A stretch of 64,000 nt of DNA from Pseudonocardia thermophila (lineage in GTDB: Bacteria; Actinomycetota; Actinomycetes; Mycobacteriales; Pseudonocardiaceae), in contig NZ_FRAP01000008.1 of NCBI RefSeq assembly GCF_900142365.1, forward strand, positions 124,001 through 188,000, read 5' to 3'. Shown piece after piece: positions 1 through 8,765 of the stretch (position 1 is the stretch's first letter; the number at the start of each line of letters is the position of its first letter). The translations under genes and the position numbers were made by a program. The notes beneath the pieces are model-generated. The model saw only the letters and a program-made list of their open reading frames with translations, ran no database searches and was not told the DNA's origin.

Positions 1-447
1 GAACTGCCACCACGTCCCGTCGCCCTTGAGCGAGCGCGACTCCGCGATCGCGGTGCGGAACGAATAGCCCTCCAGCGCGATCGCCACGACCAGGATCGCC
101 ACCGCCACCAGCGGCGACGTCAGCTCCTCCGGCTCCTCGAGCTTGTGGATGCCCTCGTACAGGGCGAACACCGACCCGAGGGCGAACAGCAGCAGCGCGA
201 CGATGAACGAGTAGAAGTAGCGGTCGCGGCCGTACCCGAAGGGGTGCTCCGGCGTCGCCGCCCGCTTGGCCCGCTGCCCGCCCAGCAGCAGCAGACCCTG
301 GTTGGACGTGTCGGCCAGCGAGTGCACCGACTCCGCCAGCATCGACGACGACCCCGTGATCAGGTAACCGATGAACTTCGCCGCTGCGATGCCGGCGTTG
401 GCCAGGAGCGCGGCGATGATCGCCCGGGTACCACCATGCGAAGCCAC
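1..447 (-). CDS. Cation diffusion facilitator (CDF) transporter, C-terminus cut by window edge
   Basis: Membrane antiporter expected to export divalent metal ions (Zn, Fe, Co or Mn) in exchange for protons. Only the first 149 residues are inside the window. They show the family's opening helices, the HSLADTSNQ segment of the metal site in helix 2, and the HPFGYGRDRYFYSF segment that precedes helix 3. The GTG start at 447 gives MASHGG and fits the family N-terminus. It lies downstream of manA on the same strand with a 49-bp gap, so cotranscription is possible. Family assignment is firm; the metal cannot be read from this part. Confidence 0.88.
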   Translation of the reverse strand, partial: MASHGGTRAIIAALLANAGIAAAKFIGYLITGSSSMLAESVHSLADTSNQGLLLLGGQRAKRAATPEHPFGYGRDRYFYSFIVALLLFALGSVFALYEGIHKLEEPEELTSPLVAVAILVVAIALEGYSFRTAIAESRSLKGDGTWWQF

Positions 448-496
448 GCGGGCACCCTAACGATCGAGTTCGGGGGCGCGGAGCGGGGAGTACCGG

Positions 497-1699
497 TCAG
501 TCCAGACCGTCCCCGGCCAGGAACAGCTGGGTGTTCTGCTCCACCGCCTCGACCGTGAGCCCGGTGTCGTCGGCCCCCAGCCACGCCGAGGCGCCTCGGT
601 GCAGGTCCAGCTGCTCGTCCCGCCCGCGCAGGACGGCCGCACCGCGGGTGCAGAGCACGATGCGCGGCCCGCCGTCGGGCACGGCGACGAGACCAGCGGC
701 CGGGTCACCCTCCAGCCGGCGGAGCAGGAACTCCTCGAACGGGGTGTCGTAGCGCAGCCAGGCCCCGTCGGGGGTGCCGGTGAGCACCGGGGGCACGGCA
801 GCGTGGAAGTCGAGCACGCGCAGCAGCTCGGGGACGTCGACGTGCTTGGGCGTCAGGCCGCCGCGCAGCACGTTGTCGGAGCTGGCCATGACCTCGATGC
901 CCGCGCCCTCGAGGTAGGCGTGCAGGTTCCCGGCCGGCAGGTAGACCGCCTCGCCGGGCTGCAGGGTGACCCGGTTGAGCAGCACGGCCGCCAGGACGCC
1001 CGCGTCGCCCGGGTAGCGCTCGGACAGCTCCAGCACGGTGCGGGCCTCGGCCTTGAACGGCCCATCGGCGGCGGCGAGCCGCACGCAACCGGCCTGCAGC
1101 GCGGGCACGAGCGTGTCCAGCACCGACTGCGGCAGCGTGATCCACGTGGTGAACAGCGCCCGCAGGCCGTTGGCGTCCGGCTGGGCGGTCAACAGCTGGG
1201 AGTAGGCGTCCAGCTCGGGCACGGCGAGGGCCGCCAACAGCTCGACGGTCTTCTCCGGCGGACGGAACCCCACCAGCGCGTGGAACTCGGTGAGCGCGCA
1301 GAGCAGCTCGGGCTTGTGGTTGGGGTCGCGGTAGTTGCGCTCGGGCGCGTCGCGGGCGATCCCGGCCCGCTCCTCGCGCTCGAACCCGACCCGGGCCTGG
1401 TCGAGGCTGGGGTGGGCCTGCAGTGACAGCGGCTCGTCGGCGGCGAGCACCTTCAGCAGGAACGGCAGCTTGCCGTCCCACTTGCGCGCGCGGTCCGCCC
1501 CGAGCAATCCCTCGGGGTCGGCGCACAGCGCGTCGAGGAGGGACTCGCCGCTGCGCAGCCGGGACGGGTCGCCGGGGTGCGCGCCGAGCCACATCTCCGC
1601 CTCCGGGTGCGGCGACGGCGACTCGTGACCGAGCAGCTCGGCGAGCACCGTCCGAGAACCCCAGGCGTAGGGACGGATCGGGTTGTCCAGCAGCTCCAC
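497..1699 (-). CDS. manA: Mannose-6-phosphate isomerase, class I
   Basis: Interconverts fructose-6-phosphate and mannose-6-phosphate, the first step towards GDP-mannose and mannosylated envelope glycans. At 400 residues it has normal type I length. The cupin zinc site is visible: the LQAHPS motif in the N-terminal third, the glutamate in NHKPELLCAL, and the histidine in YLPAGNLHAYL. The start is GTG at 1699, giving MELLDNPIRPYAWGSR, the usual N-terminus. It is the fourth gene of a minus-strand run (manB, Trm112-like, SIS-like, manA), the same order as Rv3257c-Rv3255c in M. tuberculosis. Confidence 0.95.
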   Translation of the reverse strand: MELLDNPIRPYAWGSRTVLAELLGHESPSPHPEAEMWLGAHPGDPSRLRSGESLLDALCADPEGLLGADRARKWDGKLPFLLKVLAADEPLSLQAHPSLDQARVGFEREERAGIARDAPERNYRDPNHKPELLCALTEFHALVGFRPPEKTVELLAALAVPELDAYSQLLTAQPDANGLRALFTTWITLPQSVLDTLVPALQAGCVRLAAADGPFKAEARTVLELSERYPGDAGVLAAVLLNRVTLQPGEAVYLPAGNLHAYLEGAGIEVMASSDNVLRGGLTPKHVDVPELLRVLDFHAAVPPVLTGTPDGAWLRYDTPFEEFLLRRLEGDPAAGLVAVPDGGPRIVLCTRGAAVLRGRDEQLDLHRGASAWLGADDTGLTVEAVEQNTQLFLAGDGLD

Positions 1700-1734
1700 G
1701 GCCGCAGCGCTCCAGTCTTGTCGGGCCGGCCCGG

Positions 1735-2823
1735 TCAGGCCGGCGTGATCGTGCGGGTGGCCAACCCGAGGTACACCGCGGCCACGTCGAGCCGGGAGGC
1801 CATCAGGGCCGCCCGCAGCAACGCGGCGTGGCGGGTGCCCCGCGCGACCTCCTCGACCGGGTGCATGACGTCCGGGTTGGGCAGGTCCCGACCCGTCCGC
1901 CGCAGCTCTCGAACGGGATCATCCTCGCCCGTGGCCATGAGCACGACTCGTGGCGGCGGGGCGGACGCCTCGTCGGCACCGTCGGCGAACGGATCGTGGA
2001 AGACGTCGGCGGCGCCGGCCAGCGCGCGCAGCAGGCCGGTGGCGGTGACCCCGTCCGCGGCCGAGGCCCCGTGCGCGACGATCCCGGCGTGCGTGGCCAG
2101 GGCGCGCACCCCGTGCGCGGCGACCCCGGCGGCGAGCGCGTCGGTGCCCCACAGCAGCGGGGTGCGGTCGGCGAGGCGCAGCGCGAGGGACTTGGCCGGG
2201 TTCATGAACGGCTCGTGTCCGGGCTGGTTGCGCTCGGCCTCGGCGTCGAGCGCGTCCGCCACCGGGCCCAGCTCATCGCCCAGCCCCGGGTCGGCGCCGA
2301 GCAGGCCCAGGTGGGCGAACGCGCTGATGCCGGCGGCGAGCGCGCGCGGCAGGTCCAGCCCGGGCGGCACGGGGACCCGCGGCTCGATCAGCCGAGCCCG
2401 CCCGGCCGCGGCCGACGCGACGGGGCCCTCGGTGGGCGCGGTCAGCACCACCTCGGCGCCGCGGCGGGTGGCGCGGTCGATCGAGTCCGCCAGCTCGTAG
2501 TCGGTGCCGTCGCAGGTGTGCGCCACCACGACGTCGAGCGCGCCGATCCACGTCGGCACCAGCTCGCTGACCACGACGGGCACCGGGCAGGCCGGGCCCA
2601 GCAGCGCCGCGAGGATCGTCGCCGCCGACGCGGACGTGCCCGGGCGGGCGACCAGCACCAGCGCGCGCGGCCGCGTGCCCTCCAGCTGCGCGATCCCGGC
2701 CTCCTCCGCAGCGGACGCGGTGGAGCGCACCTGGGCGCCGGCCGTCGCCGCCGAGCGCAGCACGCCGCCGGAGTCCAGCGTCGCCAGCGCGGCGGGATCG
2801 GCGAGCACCGTGTCGTCGAGCAC
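1735..2823 (-). CDS. SIS-domain phosphosugar isomerase-like protein (TobH/Rv3256c type)
   Basis: Protein of the actinobacterial family always found between manA and manB, related to bifunctional phosphoglucose/phosphomannose isomerases. Its enzymatic role is not established. The open frame runs further upstream, but that part overlaps the Trm112-like gene and is arginine-rich shadow sequence. I chose GTG at 2823, giving an N-terminus (LDDTVLADPAALATLDSGG) typical of the family and about 362 residues. The SIS core is seen in VLVARPGTSASAATILAAL and VVVAHTCDGTDYELADS. No strong ribosome site precedes it; it starts 11 bp after the previous stop, so translational coupling is plausible. Confidence 0.8.
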   Translation of the reverse strand: MLDDTVLADPAALATLDSGGVLRSAATAGAQVRSTASAAEEAGIAQLEGTRPRALVLVARPGTSASAATILAALLGPACPVPVVVSELVPTWIGALDVVVAHTCDGTDYELADSIDRATRRGAEVVLTAPTEGPVASAAAGRARLIEPRVPVPPGLDLPRALAAGISAFAHLGLLGADPGLGDELGPVADALDAEAERNQPGHEPFMNPAKSLALRLADRTPLLWGTDALAAGVAAHGVRALATHAGIVAHGASAADGVTATGLLRALAGAADVFHDPFADGADEASAPPPRVVLMATGEDDPVRELRRTGRDLPNPDVMHPVEEVARGTRHAALLRAALMASRLDVAAVYLGLATRTITPA

Positions 2824-2834
2824 CGTCGATCCCG

Positions 2835-3047
2835 TCAGGCGCCGGCGCCGTCCGCCGCGGCCTCGGCGGGGAGCGCCTCGTCGGCGAGCAGGACCGGGAT
2901 GCCGTCGACGACCGGGTAGCGCAACCCGCACGCGGTGCACGTGAGCACATCAGCAGCCGGGTCGGCCGCCGTGCCGACGCGCAGCGGCGCGTGGTCGGCC
3001 GGGCAGGCCAGGATGTCCATGAGCTGATCGTCGAGCTGAACGGCCAC
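2835..3047 (-). CDS. Trm112-like zinc-ribbon protein
   Basis: Small protein (70 residues) of the Trm112 family. Relatives in eukaryotes activate methyltransferases; the bacterial role is unclear. It carries the family pattern of a CPADHAPL segment, a CTACGLRYPV segment and the terminal VDGIPVLL strand. Only three cysteines are present, so a full four-cysteine zinc site is not evident. The start GTG at 3047 follows a clear GAGGAGA ribosome site seven bases upstream. It sits between manB and the SIS-like gene, as in mycobacteria. Confidence 0.85.
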   Translation of the reverse strand: MAVQLDDQLMDILACPADHAPLRVGTAADPAADVLTCTACGLRYPVVDGIPVLLADEALPAEAAADGAGA

Positions 3048-3134
3048 GCCGAAATCTCCTCGCGCTGGTTTCCCGGGGCGGTATCGGATCGATGCTAGTG
3101 CCCGGCGTCACTCTCCCGGGCGTTCTTCGCGGGC

Positions 3135-4493
3135 TCAGCCGCGGACGATCGCCAGTACGTCGTCGCGCAGTGCGGCCAGGGTCGCCTCGTCGCGCGCCTC
3201 CACGTTCAGCCGGAGGAGCGGCTCGGTGTTGGAGGGACGCAGGTTGAACCAGGAGCCGTCGGGCAGGTCGACCGTGAGCCCGTCGAGCAGGTCGATGGTC
3301 ACCCCCGGCCGGTCAGCGTACGCCGCGCGCACGGCCGCGATCCGGCCCGGCACGTCGTCGACGGTGGAGTTGATCTCCCCCGACGACGGGTAGCGCGCGT
3401 ACTGCCGCATGAGCGCCGACAGCGGGCCCGGCGACTCGGCCAGGGCCGCGAGCACGTGCAGGGCGGCGAGCATGCCGGAGTCGGCCCGCCAGAAGTCGCG
3501 GAAGTAGTAGTGGGCGGAGTGCTCCCCGCCGAAGACGGCACCGGACTCGGCCATCGTCTGCTTGATGAACGAGTGCCCGACGCGGGTGCGGACCGCGCGT
3601 CCGCCGTGCTCGGCGACGATCTCCGGGACCGCCCGCGACGTGATCAGGTTGTGGATGATCACGGCGCCGGGCGACTTCGCCAGTTCGCGCACCGCCACGA
3701 GCGCGGTGATGGCGCTCGGGCTGACCGGCTCGCCGCGCTCGTCGACGACGAAGCAGCGATCGGCGTCCCCGTCGAAGGCCAGCCCGATGTCGGCGGACTC
3801 GGCGAGCACCCGCTTCTGCAGATCGACGAGGTTGGCCGGGTCGAGCGGGTTGGCCTCGTGGTTGGGGAAGGTGCCGTCGAGCTCGAAGTACAGCGGCACG
3901 ACCTCGAACGGCAGCCCGGCGAACACCGCGGGGACGGTGTGGCCGCCCATGCCGTTGCCGGCGTCGACGACGACCCGCAGCGGGCGGGCACCGGACAGGT
4001 CCACCAGCCCGCGCAGGTGCGCGGCGTAGCCGGACAGGAGGTCCTGCGTGGTGCGCCGGCCCCCGCCCGGCCCGGCCGGCACGCCGGCCTCGACGGTCTC
4101 GCGGATGGTGCGCAGCCCGGTGTCCTCGCCGATCGGGGTGGCCCCGGCGCGGCACAGCTTGATGCCGTTGTAGCGGGCCGGGTTGTGGCTGGCCGTGAAC
4201 ATCGCGCCGGGCAGGTCGAGCACACCCGAGGCGTAGTAGAGCATGTCGGTGCTGGCCAGGCCGATCGAGACCACGTCGAGGCCCTGGTCGGTCACGCCGT
4301 CGGCGAACGCGGCAGCCAGCGCGGGCGAGCTCTCCCGCATGTCGTGGCCGACGACGACGGCGCGGGCGCCGGGGTCCTCGCTGCGCAGCAGCAGCGCCAG
4401 CGCCGCCCCGAGGTCACGGACCACCGGCTCGTCGAGCCCGTCGCCGACGACACCGCGGATGTCGTAGGCCTTCACGATCGCCGAGAGGTCCAC
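3135..4493 (-). CDS. manB: Phosphomannomutase/phosphoglucomutase
   Basis: Converts mannose-6-phosphate to mannose-1-phosphate (and probably the glucose pair), feeding GDP-mannose synthesis. The 452-residue protein has all four alpha-D-phosphohexomutase regions: the phosphoserine loop TASHNPARYNG, the magnesium loop DGDADRC, the sugar-recognition GGEHSAHYYF segment, and the phosphate-binding RPSNTEPLLRLN near the C-terminus. Start GTG at 4493. It heads the run that ends with manA, and together with manC at 12-13 kb it completes the route to GDP-mannose. Confidence 0.95.
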   Translation of the reverse strand: MDLSAIVKAYDIRGVVGDGLDEPVVRDLGAALALLLRSEDPGARAVVVGHDMRESSPALAAAFADGVTDQGLDVVSIGLASTDMLYYASGVLDLPGAMFTASHNPARYNGIKLCRAGATPIGEDTGLRTIRETVEAGVPAGPGGGRRTTQDLLSGYAAHLRGLVDLSGARPLRVVVDAGNGMGGHTVPAVFAGLPFEVVPLYFELDGTFPNHEANPLDPANLVDLQKRVLAESADIGLAFDGDADRCFVVDERGEPVSPSAITALVAVRELAKSPGAVIIHNLITSRAVPEIVAEHGGRAVRTRVGHSFIKQTMAESGAVFGGEHSAHYYFRDFWRADSGMLAALHVLAALAESPGPLSALMRQYARYPSSGEINSTVDDVPGRIAAVRAAYADRPGVTIDLLDGLTVDLPDGSWFNLRPSNTEPLLRLNVEARDEATLAALRDDVLAIVRG

Positions 4494-4561
4494 GTCAGCC
4501 GAGCCTAGTGCGACCGGCGTCCTCCGGCCCGTCCGCCCCGAGCCGAGGGGTCAGGTGACGC

Positions 4562-4936
4562 TCACTGCTCCTCGTCGGCGGCGCCGGGCAGCACCCGCAG
4601 GTGCGCACGCCGGCCGCGCTGCACCACCCCGGGCGCCGGCAGGGTCGCCTCGATCGGGCGGTCGGCCCGGCCCGCCTCGCGCACCGCCTCGGCCAGCGCG
4701 GTCAGGTCGTCGGTCGTGGGCTGGGGTGGGGCGAACTCGCCCTCGAAGCGGACCAGCTCCCATCCGCGCGGGGCCGTGAGCTTGTGCGCGTGGGTGGTGC
4801 ACAGGTCGTACGAGTGGGGCTCTGCCTGCGTCGCCAGTGGACCGACGACCGCGGTGGAGTCCGCATACACGTAGGTGAGCGTGGCCACCGCGAGCTCGGT
4901 GCACCCGGTACGCGAACACCTCCGCACGCTCAGCAC
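4562..4936 (-). CDS. DUF3499 family protein
   Basis: Conserved actinobacterial protein of unknown function (Rv3258c type), 124 residues. The N-terminus RRCSRTGCTELAVATLTYVY and the later CTTHAHKL segment supply cysteines and histidines that look like a small metal-binding ribbon. The start is GTG at 4936; a longer frame on the same strand is an out-of-frame shadow. It lies between manB and the divergent metallopeptidase gene, exactly the mycobacterial arrangement. Function is not inferred beyond possible metal binding. Confidence 0.85.
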   Translation of the reverse strand: MLSVRRCSRTGCTELAVATLTYVYADSTAVVGPLATQAEPHSYDLCTTHAHKLTAPRGWELVRFEGEFAPPQPTTDDLTALAEAVREAGRADRPIEATLPAPGVVQRGRRAHLRVLPGAADEEQ

Positions 4937-5022
4937 GCCCCGACGATAGCGCTTGTTCAGCCCGACGCACCGTCACGACGCGCAGTGTCTCGCCGGAGGC
5001 TCGCGCGACTACTATCGAGACG

Positions 5023-5499
5023 GTGACGACAGCGCGACGTACGCTCCGGCGCGTGCCCCGCCGGCGTGATCGGCGCGGGCGCGGTCTGCGTGGTCTGCTC
5101 TACCCTCCCTCGACCCCGGCATCGCGCACCCGTGCGGAGCGGTTCGACGCTCTGGTGCTGGAGGCGCTGGAGCCGATCGAGCTGCGGTGGGGTGCCGAGC
5201 TGGCCGAGCTCGACCTGGCCGTCGACGAGGTCCCCGAGGTGCACGAGACCTCGCCGGACCGCGTCGTGTGGGACACGGGCGTGCTCGCCGACACCGGGGT
5301 CCCGCTCGCCCAGCTCGTCCCGGCCGGTGTCGATCCGCAGGGCATGCCGTCGCGAGCCCGGATCGTGCTGTACCGCCGGCCGATCGAGGCCCGGGCGAAG
5401 GGTTCGGCCGAGCTCGCCGATCTGTTGCACGAAGTGCTCGTCGAGCAGGTGGCGGACTACCTGAACATCGAACCCGACGCCGTCGACGGTGGGCCCTGA
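5023..5499 (+). CDS. Minimal metallopeptidase family protein (PF06262, Rv3259 type)
   Basis: Small zincin-like protein, 158 residues, with a basic N-terminus ([17 protein letters not shown]) followed by the conserved FDALVLEALEPIELRWGAEL region. The family zinc motif HExxH is only partly kept: the relevant segment reads LLHEVLVEQVADYL, with the HE pair but no second histidine at the usual position. Proteolytic activity is therefore uncertain. It is divergent from the DUF3499 gene and convergent with whiB2, with a strong hairpin between them. Confidence 0.8.
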   Translation: MTTARRTLRRVPRRRDRRGRGLRGLLYPPSTPASRTRAERFDALVLEALEPIELRWGAELAELDLAVDEVPEVHETSPDRVVWDTGVLADTGVPLAQLVPAGVDPQGMPSRARIVLYRRPIEARAKGSAELADLLHEVLVEQVADYLNIEPDAVDGGP

Positions 5500-5550
5500 C
5501 ATCACAGAATGATCGTCCGGTTTACCGGATCGTCCGGGGACGAGAACAGA

Positions 5551-5588
5551 AAAGCCACTTTCCCGAGTTCGATCGGGAAAGTGGCTTT
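5551..5588. terminator. Perfect 16-bp stem hairpin, bidirectional terminator
   Basis: AAAGCCACTTTCCCGA at 5551-5566 pairs without mismatch with 5573-5588 around a 6-nt loop. The arms end in A-run/T-run bases, so either strand yields a hairpin followed by U residues. It lies between the convergent metallopeptidase gene (stop at 5499) and whiB2 (stop at 5630) and should terminate both. Confidence 0.9.
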
Positions 5589-5629
5589 CGCGTTCCGTTT
5601 TGGGAGGCGAGCTTCGACGGAGGAACTCC

Positions 5630-5989
5630 TCAGATGACGGCGCGCCGCAACCGGCGACGCTCCCGCTCCGAGAGCCCGCCCCAGATACCGAACCGCTCGT
5701 CGTTCGCCAGCGCGTACTCCAGGCACTCGGCGCGGACCTCGCAACCGGCGCAGATGCGCTTGGCCTCACGCGTGGAGCCGCCCTTCTCCGGGAAGAACGC
5801 CTCAGGGTCGGTCTGGGCGCAGAGGGCTCGCTCCTGCCAATCGGGCTGCTCCTCGCCCCCACCTTCGAGCAGGACCAGGTTACGCAACGGTGATTCCTCG
5901 TACGACGCCTCGTCGAGCGCGCCCCCCGCACGCACCGGTAGGCCTCCGGTCGTCTCGACCAGCGACAACGAATCCGTGATGACGTTCAC
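5630..5989 (-). CDS. whiB2: WhiB-family iron-sulfur transcription factor (WhiB2/WhmD type)
   Basis: Redox- or NO-sensitive 4Fe-4S regulator; WhiB2 orthologues control septation and are often essential. The 119-residue protein has the four cluster cysteines at about 57, 80, 83 and 89 (C-x22-C-x2-C-x5-C), the GIWGG turn, and a basic C-terminal tail RERRRLRR for DNA binding. The chosen start is GTG at 5989, preceded by GGGGAGG eight bases upstream; the frame remains open far upstream but without family similarity. Position next to the fbiA/fbiB and DUF3499/metallopeptidase genes matches Rv3260c. Confidence 0.93.
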   Translation of the reverse strand: MNVITDSLSLVETTGGLPVRAGGALDEASYEESPLRNLVLLEGGGEEQPDWQERALCAQTDPEAFFPEKGGSTREAKRICAGCEVRAECLEYALANDERFGIWGGLSERERRRLRRAVI

Positions 5990-6088
5990 CCGCCCTACCT
6001 CCCCGCACCCGGCGAATGGCTGCCGTCCCCGAATGACAGCAATGTAAGTACACCGATGTCGTCGGAAATCCGCAAGTTGAACCTGCCA

Positions 6089-6112
6089 ACCGGGTGATGA
6101 GGTACACCCGGT
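6089..6112. promoter_or_regulatory. Inverted repeat upstream of the M50 protease gene
   Basis: ACCGGGTG at 6089-6096 and CACCCGGT at 6105-6112 form perfect 8-bp arms around 8 nt, 37 bp before the GTG start at 6149 and about 100 bp upstream of whiB2. It could be an operator or a 5'-leader hairpin; nothing in the sequence decides which. Confidence 0.4.
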
Positions 6113-6148
6113 CGGTCCCTCGTCCGGCTCAATGGTTAAGTCGGAGCC

Positions 6149-6919
6149 GTGAAGGGTCGACTCAGCCCCTGGTTCCTGCTGCTCATCGCGGTGACGGTCA
6201 CGGGCGGAGCCCTCACCGTCCCCGGCACCGCCGCCCTCGCCACGAGCGACCACTCGTTCCTGCTGTCGGCCGGGCTGTTGCTCCTCGTGGTCGGCGGCTG
6301 GGCGGTGTCGCTGTGCTTGCACGAATGGGCGCACGCGTTCGTCGCACTGCGCGGCGGCGACTGGTCGGTGCGGGAGAAGGGCTATCTCACGCTCGACATC
6401 CGCCGCTACACCGACATCGGGCTGAGCATCGTGCTCCCTGTGATCTTCCTCCTGCTCGGCGGGATCGCCCTGCCGGGCGGGGCCGTGTGGATCAACCACG
6501 GGCTGCTCCGCTCCCGCGCTGCGCGCAGCCTCGTCTCCCTCGCCGGCCCGGTCACCAACCTCGTCCTGGGCATCGCGCTGCTGGCCGTGACCGCGCTCGT
6601 CCCCGTGCCGCTCGGGCTCGCCGCCGGACTGTCCACACTGGCCTTCTTCCAGATGCTGGCGTTCCTGCTGAACATCCTGCCCGTCCCCGGCCTGGACGGC
6701 TGGGGCGTGCTCGAGCCGTACGTCGCCCCGCGCGGGATCAACCCGCTGGTCCGCAGCTGGGCACCGCTGGTGTTCTTCGTGCTGCTGATCACGTTCCCGC
6801 CGCTGCTGTCCGCGCTGTCGTCCGGCGCGGCGTGGATCTACCAGCTCGCCGGCGGGGATCTGCGCCTGTTCGGCGCCGGCTACAGCGAGATGCGGTTCTG
6901 GGACTGGGCCCGCTGGTAG
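6149..6919 (+). CDS. Site-2 protease family membrane protein (M50-like)
   Basis: Integral-membrane zinc metalloprotease homologue, 256 residues. It shows the HEWAH (HExxH) motif at the end of an early transmembrane segment and the second metal ligand in NILPVPGLDGWGVLE (the family's NxxPxxxLDG). Several hydrophobic helices flank these. No PDZ domain is present, so it belongs to the short M50 group whose substrates are unknown. Start GTG at 6149. It lies between whiB2 and fbiB, an insertion relative to M. tuberculosis. Its last 40 bp overlap the convergent Nudix gene. Confidence 0.88.
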   Translation: MKGRLSPWFLLLIAVTVTGGALTVPGTAALATSDHSFLLSAGLLLLVVGGWAVSLCLHEWAHAFVALRGGDWSVREKGYLTLDIRRYTDIGLSIVLPVIFLLLGGIALPGGAVWINHGLLRSRAARSLVSLAGPVTNLVLGIALLAVTALVPVPLGLAAGLSTLAFFQMLAFLLNILPVPGLDGWGVLEPYVAPRGINPLVRSWAPLVFFVLLITFPPLLSALSSGAAWIYQLAGGDLRLFGAGYSEMRFWDWARW

Positions 6920-7437
6920 GCGGCGGCCATCTCGCGCACCCCCGGATCCGGCGGCAGGTCGTCGAGCGGCCACCAGCGCAGATCGACCGACTCGTCGCTG
7001 ATCCGCGGCACCGCCCCCTCCGGGGCGCGCACGAGGTAGCGGACGTCCAGGTGCCGCGTCGGCACCCCGAGCGAGCACGTCAGCGGGTGCACAGCCACGT
7101 GCCAGGGCGTCTCGGAGATCGTCAGCCCCTCGATGCCGGACTCCTCGGTCGCTTCGCGCAGCGCCGCCGCGCGCAGCGTCTCGTCCCCCGGCTCGCAGTG
7201 CCCGCCCAGCTGCAGCCACTGCCCCAGCCTGCGGTGCAGCGTGAGCAGCGCGTGCTCCCCCGCCGCGTCCACGACCAGCGCCGACGCGGTGAGGTGTCCG
7301 GGCACGCAGGAGCGGTCGCACGCGTCGTCCGGGCGGGCGGCGAGGTAGGCCAGCAGCGCCTCGCGCAGCGACTGCTGGTTCGGGTCCTCGGGCTGCCAGG
7401 CACGCAGCTCCTGGGCTGCGACGGCGGGTGCTACCAC
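6880..7437 (-). CDS. Nudix hydrolase
   Basis: Hydrolyses a nucleoside-diphosphate-linked substrate not identifiable from sequence. The Nudix box is clear around residues 80-103 ([20 protein letters not shown] followed by EESG), and 185 residues is a normal length. The GTG start at 7437 overlaps the TAG stop of fbiB by 7 bp, indicating coupling, so it is the last gene of fbiA-fbiB-nudix. Mycobacterial F420 loci also carry a Nudix gene nearby, but a role in F420 metabolism is inference. The 3' end overlaps the convergent M50 gene. Confidence 0.88.
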   Translation of the reverse strand: MVAPAVAAQELRAWQPEDPNQQSLREALLAYLAARPDDACDRSCVPGHLTASALVVDAAGEHALLTLHRRLGQWLQLGGHCEPGDETLRAAALREATEESGIEGLTISETPWHVAVHPLTCSLGVPTRHLDVRYLVRAPEGAVPRISDESVDLRWWPLDDLPPDPGVREMAAAYQRAQSQNRISL

Positions 7438-8765
7438 TCGAAGAACGCCCCTTCCGGGTCACGCGGTGCCCGCGGCACCAACGGCTCCACTGGATGCCCG
7501 ACGGCGATCGCGCCGAGCGGCTGCCAGTCGCCGGGCAGGCCCAGCACGTCGCGGACGACGTCGGGAGCGAAGATCGTCGATCCCACCCAGCACGAGGCCA
7601 GCCCCTCCGCGGCGAGCGCGATCAGGAGCGACTGGACCGCGGCGCCGCCGGCGACGGTGAACATCGTGCGTTCGCCCAGGCGGCGGGCCTCGTCCGGGTA
7701 GGGGTGCATGCCGTCGCCGGTGCGGAAGGCCAGCACCAGCTCCGGTGCGCGGCGCAGCAGGTCGCCGCGGCGCATCCGGCGGGCCACCTCCTCGGGCGGG
7801 CGGCCGTCGCCCTCCAGGTGCTCGCGCCAGCGGGCGGCCATCGCGTCGAGCAGGGCGGTGCGCTTCTCGCGGACCAGCCCGAACCGGATCGGTGTGCTGT
7901 GGTGGGGCGCGGGCGCGGTGAGCGCCACCGCGACGGCCCGGCGCACCGCCTCGACGTCGACCGGCTCGTCGCTGAACTCGCGGACGCTGCGCCGCAGCAG
8001 GACCGCCTCCCGGCGGCCCTGCGCGATCGCCTCGTCGGTGCCGAGCCGGAACATGTCGGCCTCGATCGGACGGACCAGGTCGCGAGCGGTGGACCCGTCG
8101 TCGACCGGGGTGAGCCCGCGCACCACCGCCACCGGGGTGCCGCCCAGCTTGCCCTTGACCAGGTCGGCGGCCGCGGCGATCTCGTCGGCGATCGCGATCT
8201 CGGTGACGACCAGCTCGTTGCCCTCCGCGTCGCGCTGACCCGCGTAGCCGTGGACGACGGAGATCCCGGCCGCGCCGATGGCGAGGTCGATCTGGCCGAC
8301 CCGCCAGGCCCGGCCCATCGTGTCGGTGACGACGACGGCGACGTCCGTGCCGGTCAGTCGGGCGAGGTCGGCGCGCAGCCGGGCGGCGCTGGCGTCGGGA
8401 TCGGCGGGCAGCAGCGCCAGCTCGTCGGCGCGCACGTTGGATCCGTCGACGCCGGCGGCGGCCTGCACGATGCCGAGCTTGCCGGCCACGATCACGGTCT
8501 TGCCGCGCCGGGCGACGACCCGCTCGGTCTCCTCCTCGACCAGCTCGCGGCGCAGCGCGTCCCGCTCCTGCGGATCCGTCGGTGCGGGCACGAGCCTGCC
8601 CTCGGCCTTGGAGAAGATCTTGGAGGTGACGACCACGACGTCGCCGTCGGCGAGCCAGGGGGCGGCCTGGGCGATCGCGGCGGCGACGTCGTCGCCGGGG
8701 CGGAACTCGGGCAGTCCGGGGACCGGCAGGATCCGGACCTCGCCGGGCGCGGCGTGATCGGTCAC
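7431..8765 (-). CDS. fbiB: Coenzyme F420:L-glutamate ligase, two-domain FbiB
   Basis: Finishes F420 synthesis. The N-terminal CofE domain (about residues 10-250) adds glutamates; the C-terminal nitroreductase-like domain (about 255-440, beginning [13 protein letters not shown]) reduces the dehydro-F420 intermediate with flavin. CofE signatures include [14 protein letters not shown] and [12 protein letters not shown]. At 444 residues it has the full length of the actinobacterial fusion rather than the single-domain archaeal enzyme. Start GTG at 8765 overlaps the fbiA stop by 4 bp (GTGA), replacing a much longer shadow frame. Confidence 0.95.
   Translation of the reverse strand: MTDHAAPGEVRILPVPGLPEFRPGDDVAAAIAQAAPWLADGDVVVVTSKIFSKAEGRLVPAPTDPQERDALRRELVEEETERVVARRGKTVIVAGKLGIVQAAAGVDGSNVRADELALLPADPDASAARLRADLARLTGTDVAVVVTDTMGRAWRVGQIDLAIGAAGISVVHGYAGQRDAEGNELVVTEIAIADEIAAAADLVKGKLGGTPVAVVRGLTPVDDGSTARDLVRPIEADMFRLGTDEAIAQGRREAVLLRRSVREFSDEPVDVEAVRRAVAVALTAPAPHHSTPIRFGLVREKRTALLDAMAARWREHLEGDGRPPEEVARRMRRGDLLRRAPELVLAFRTGDGMHPYPDEARRLGERTMFTVAGGAAVQSLLIALAAEGLASCWVGSTIFAPDVVRDVLGLPGDWQPLGAIAVGHPVEPLVPRAPRDPEGAFFEW

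Noticed and set aside
145-2919. Long plus-strand frames opposite manA and the SIS-like gene
   Set aside because: Arg/Gly/Ala-rich antisense shadows of the minus-strand genes, without motifs and typical of GC-rich DNA.
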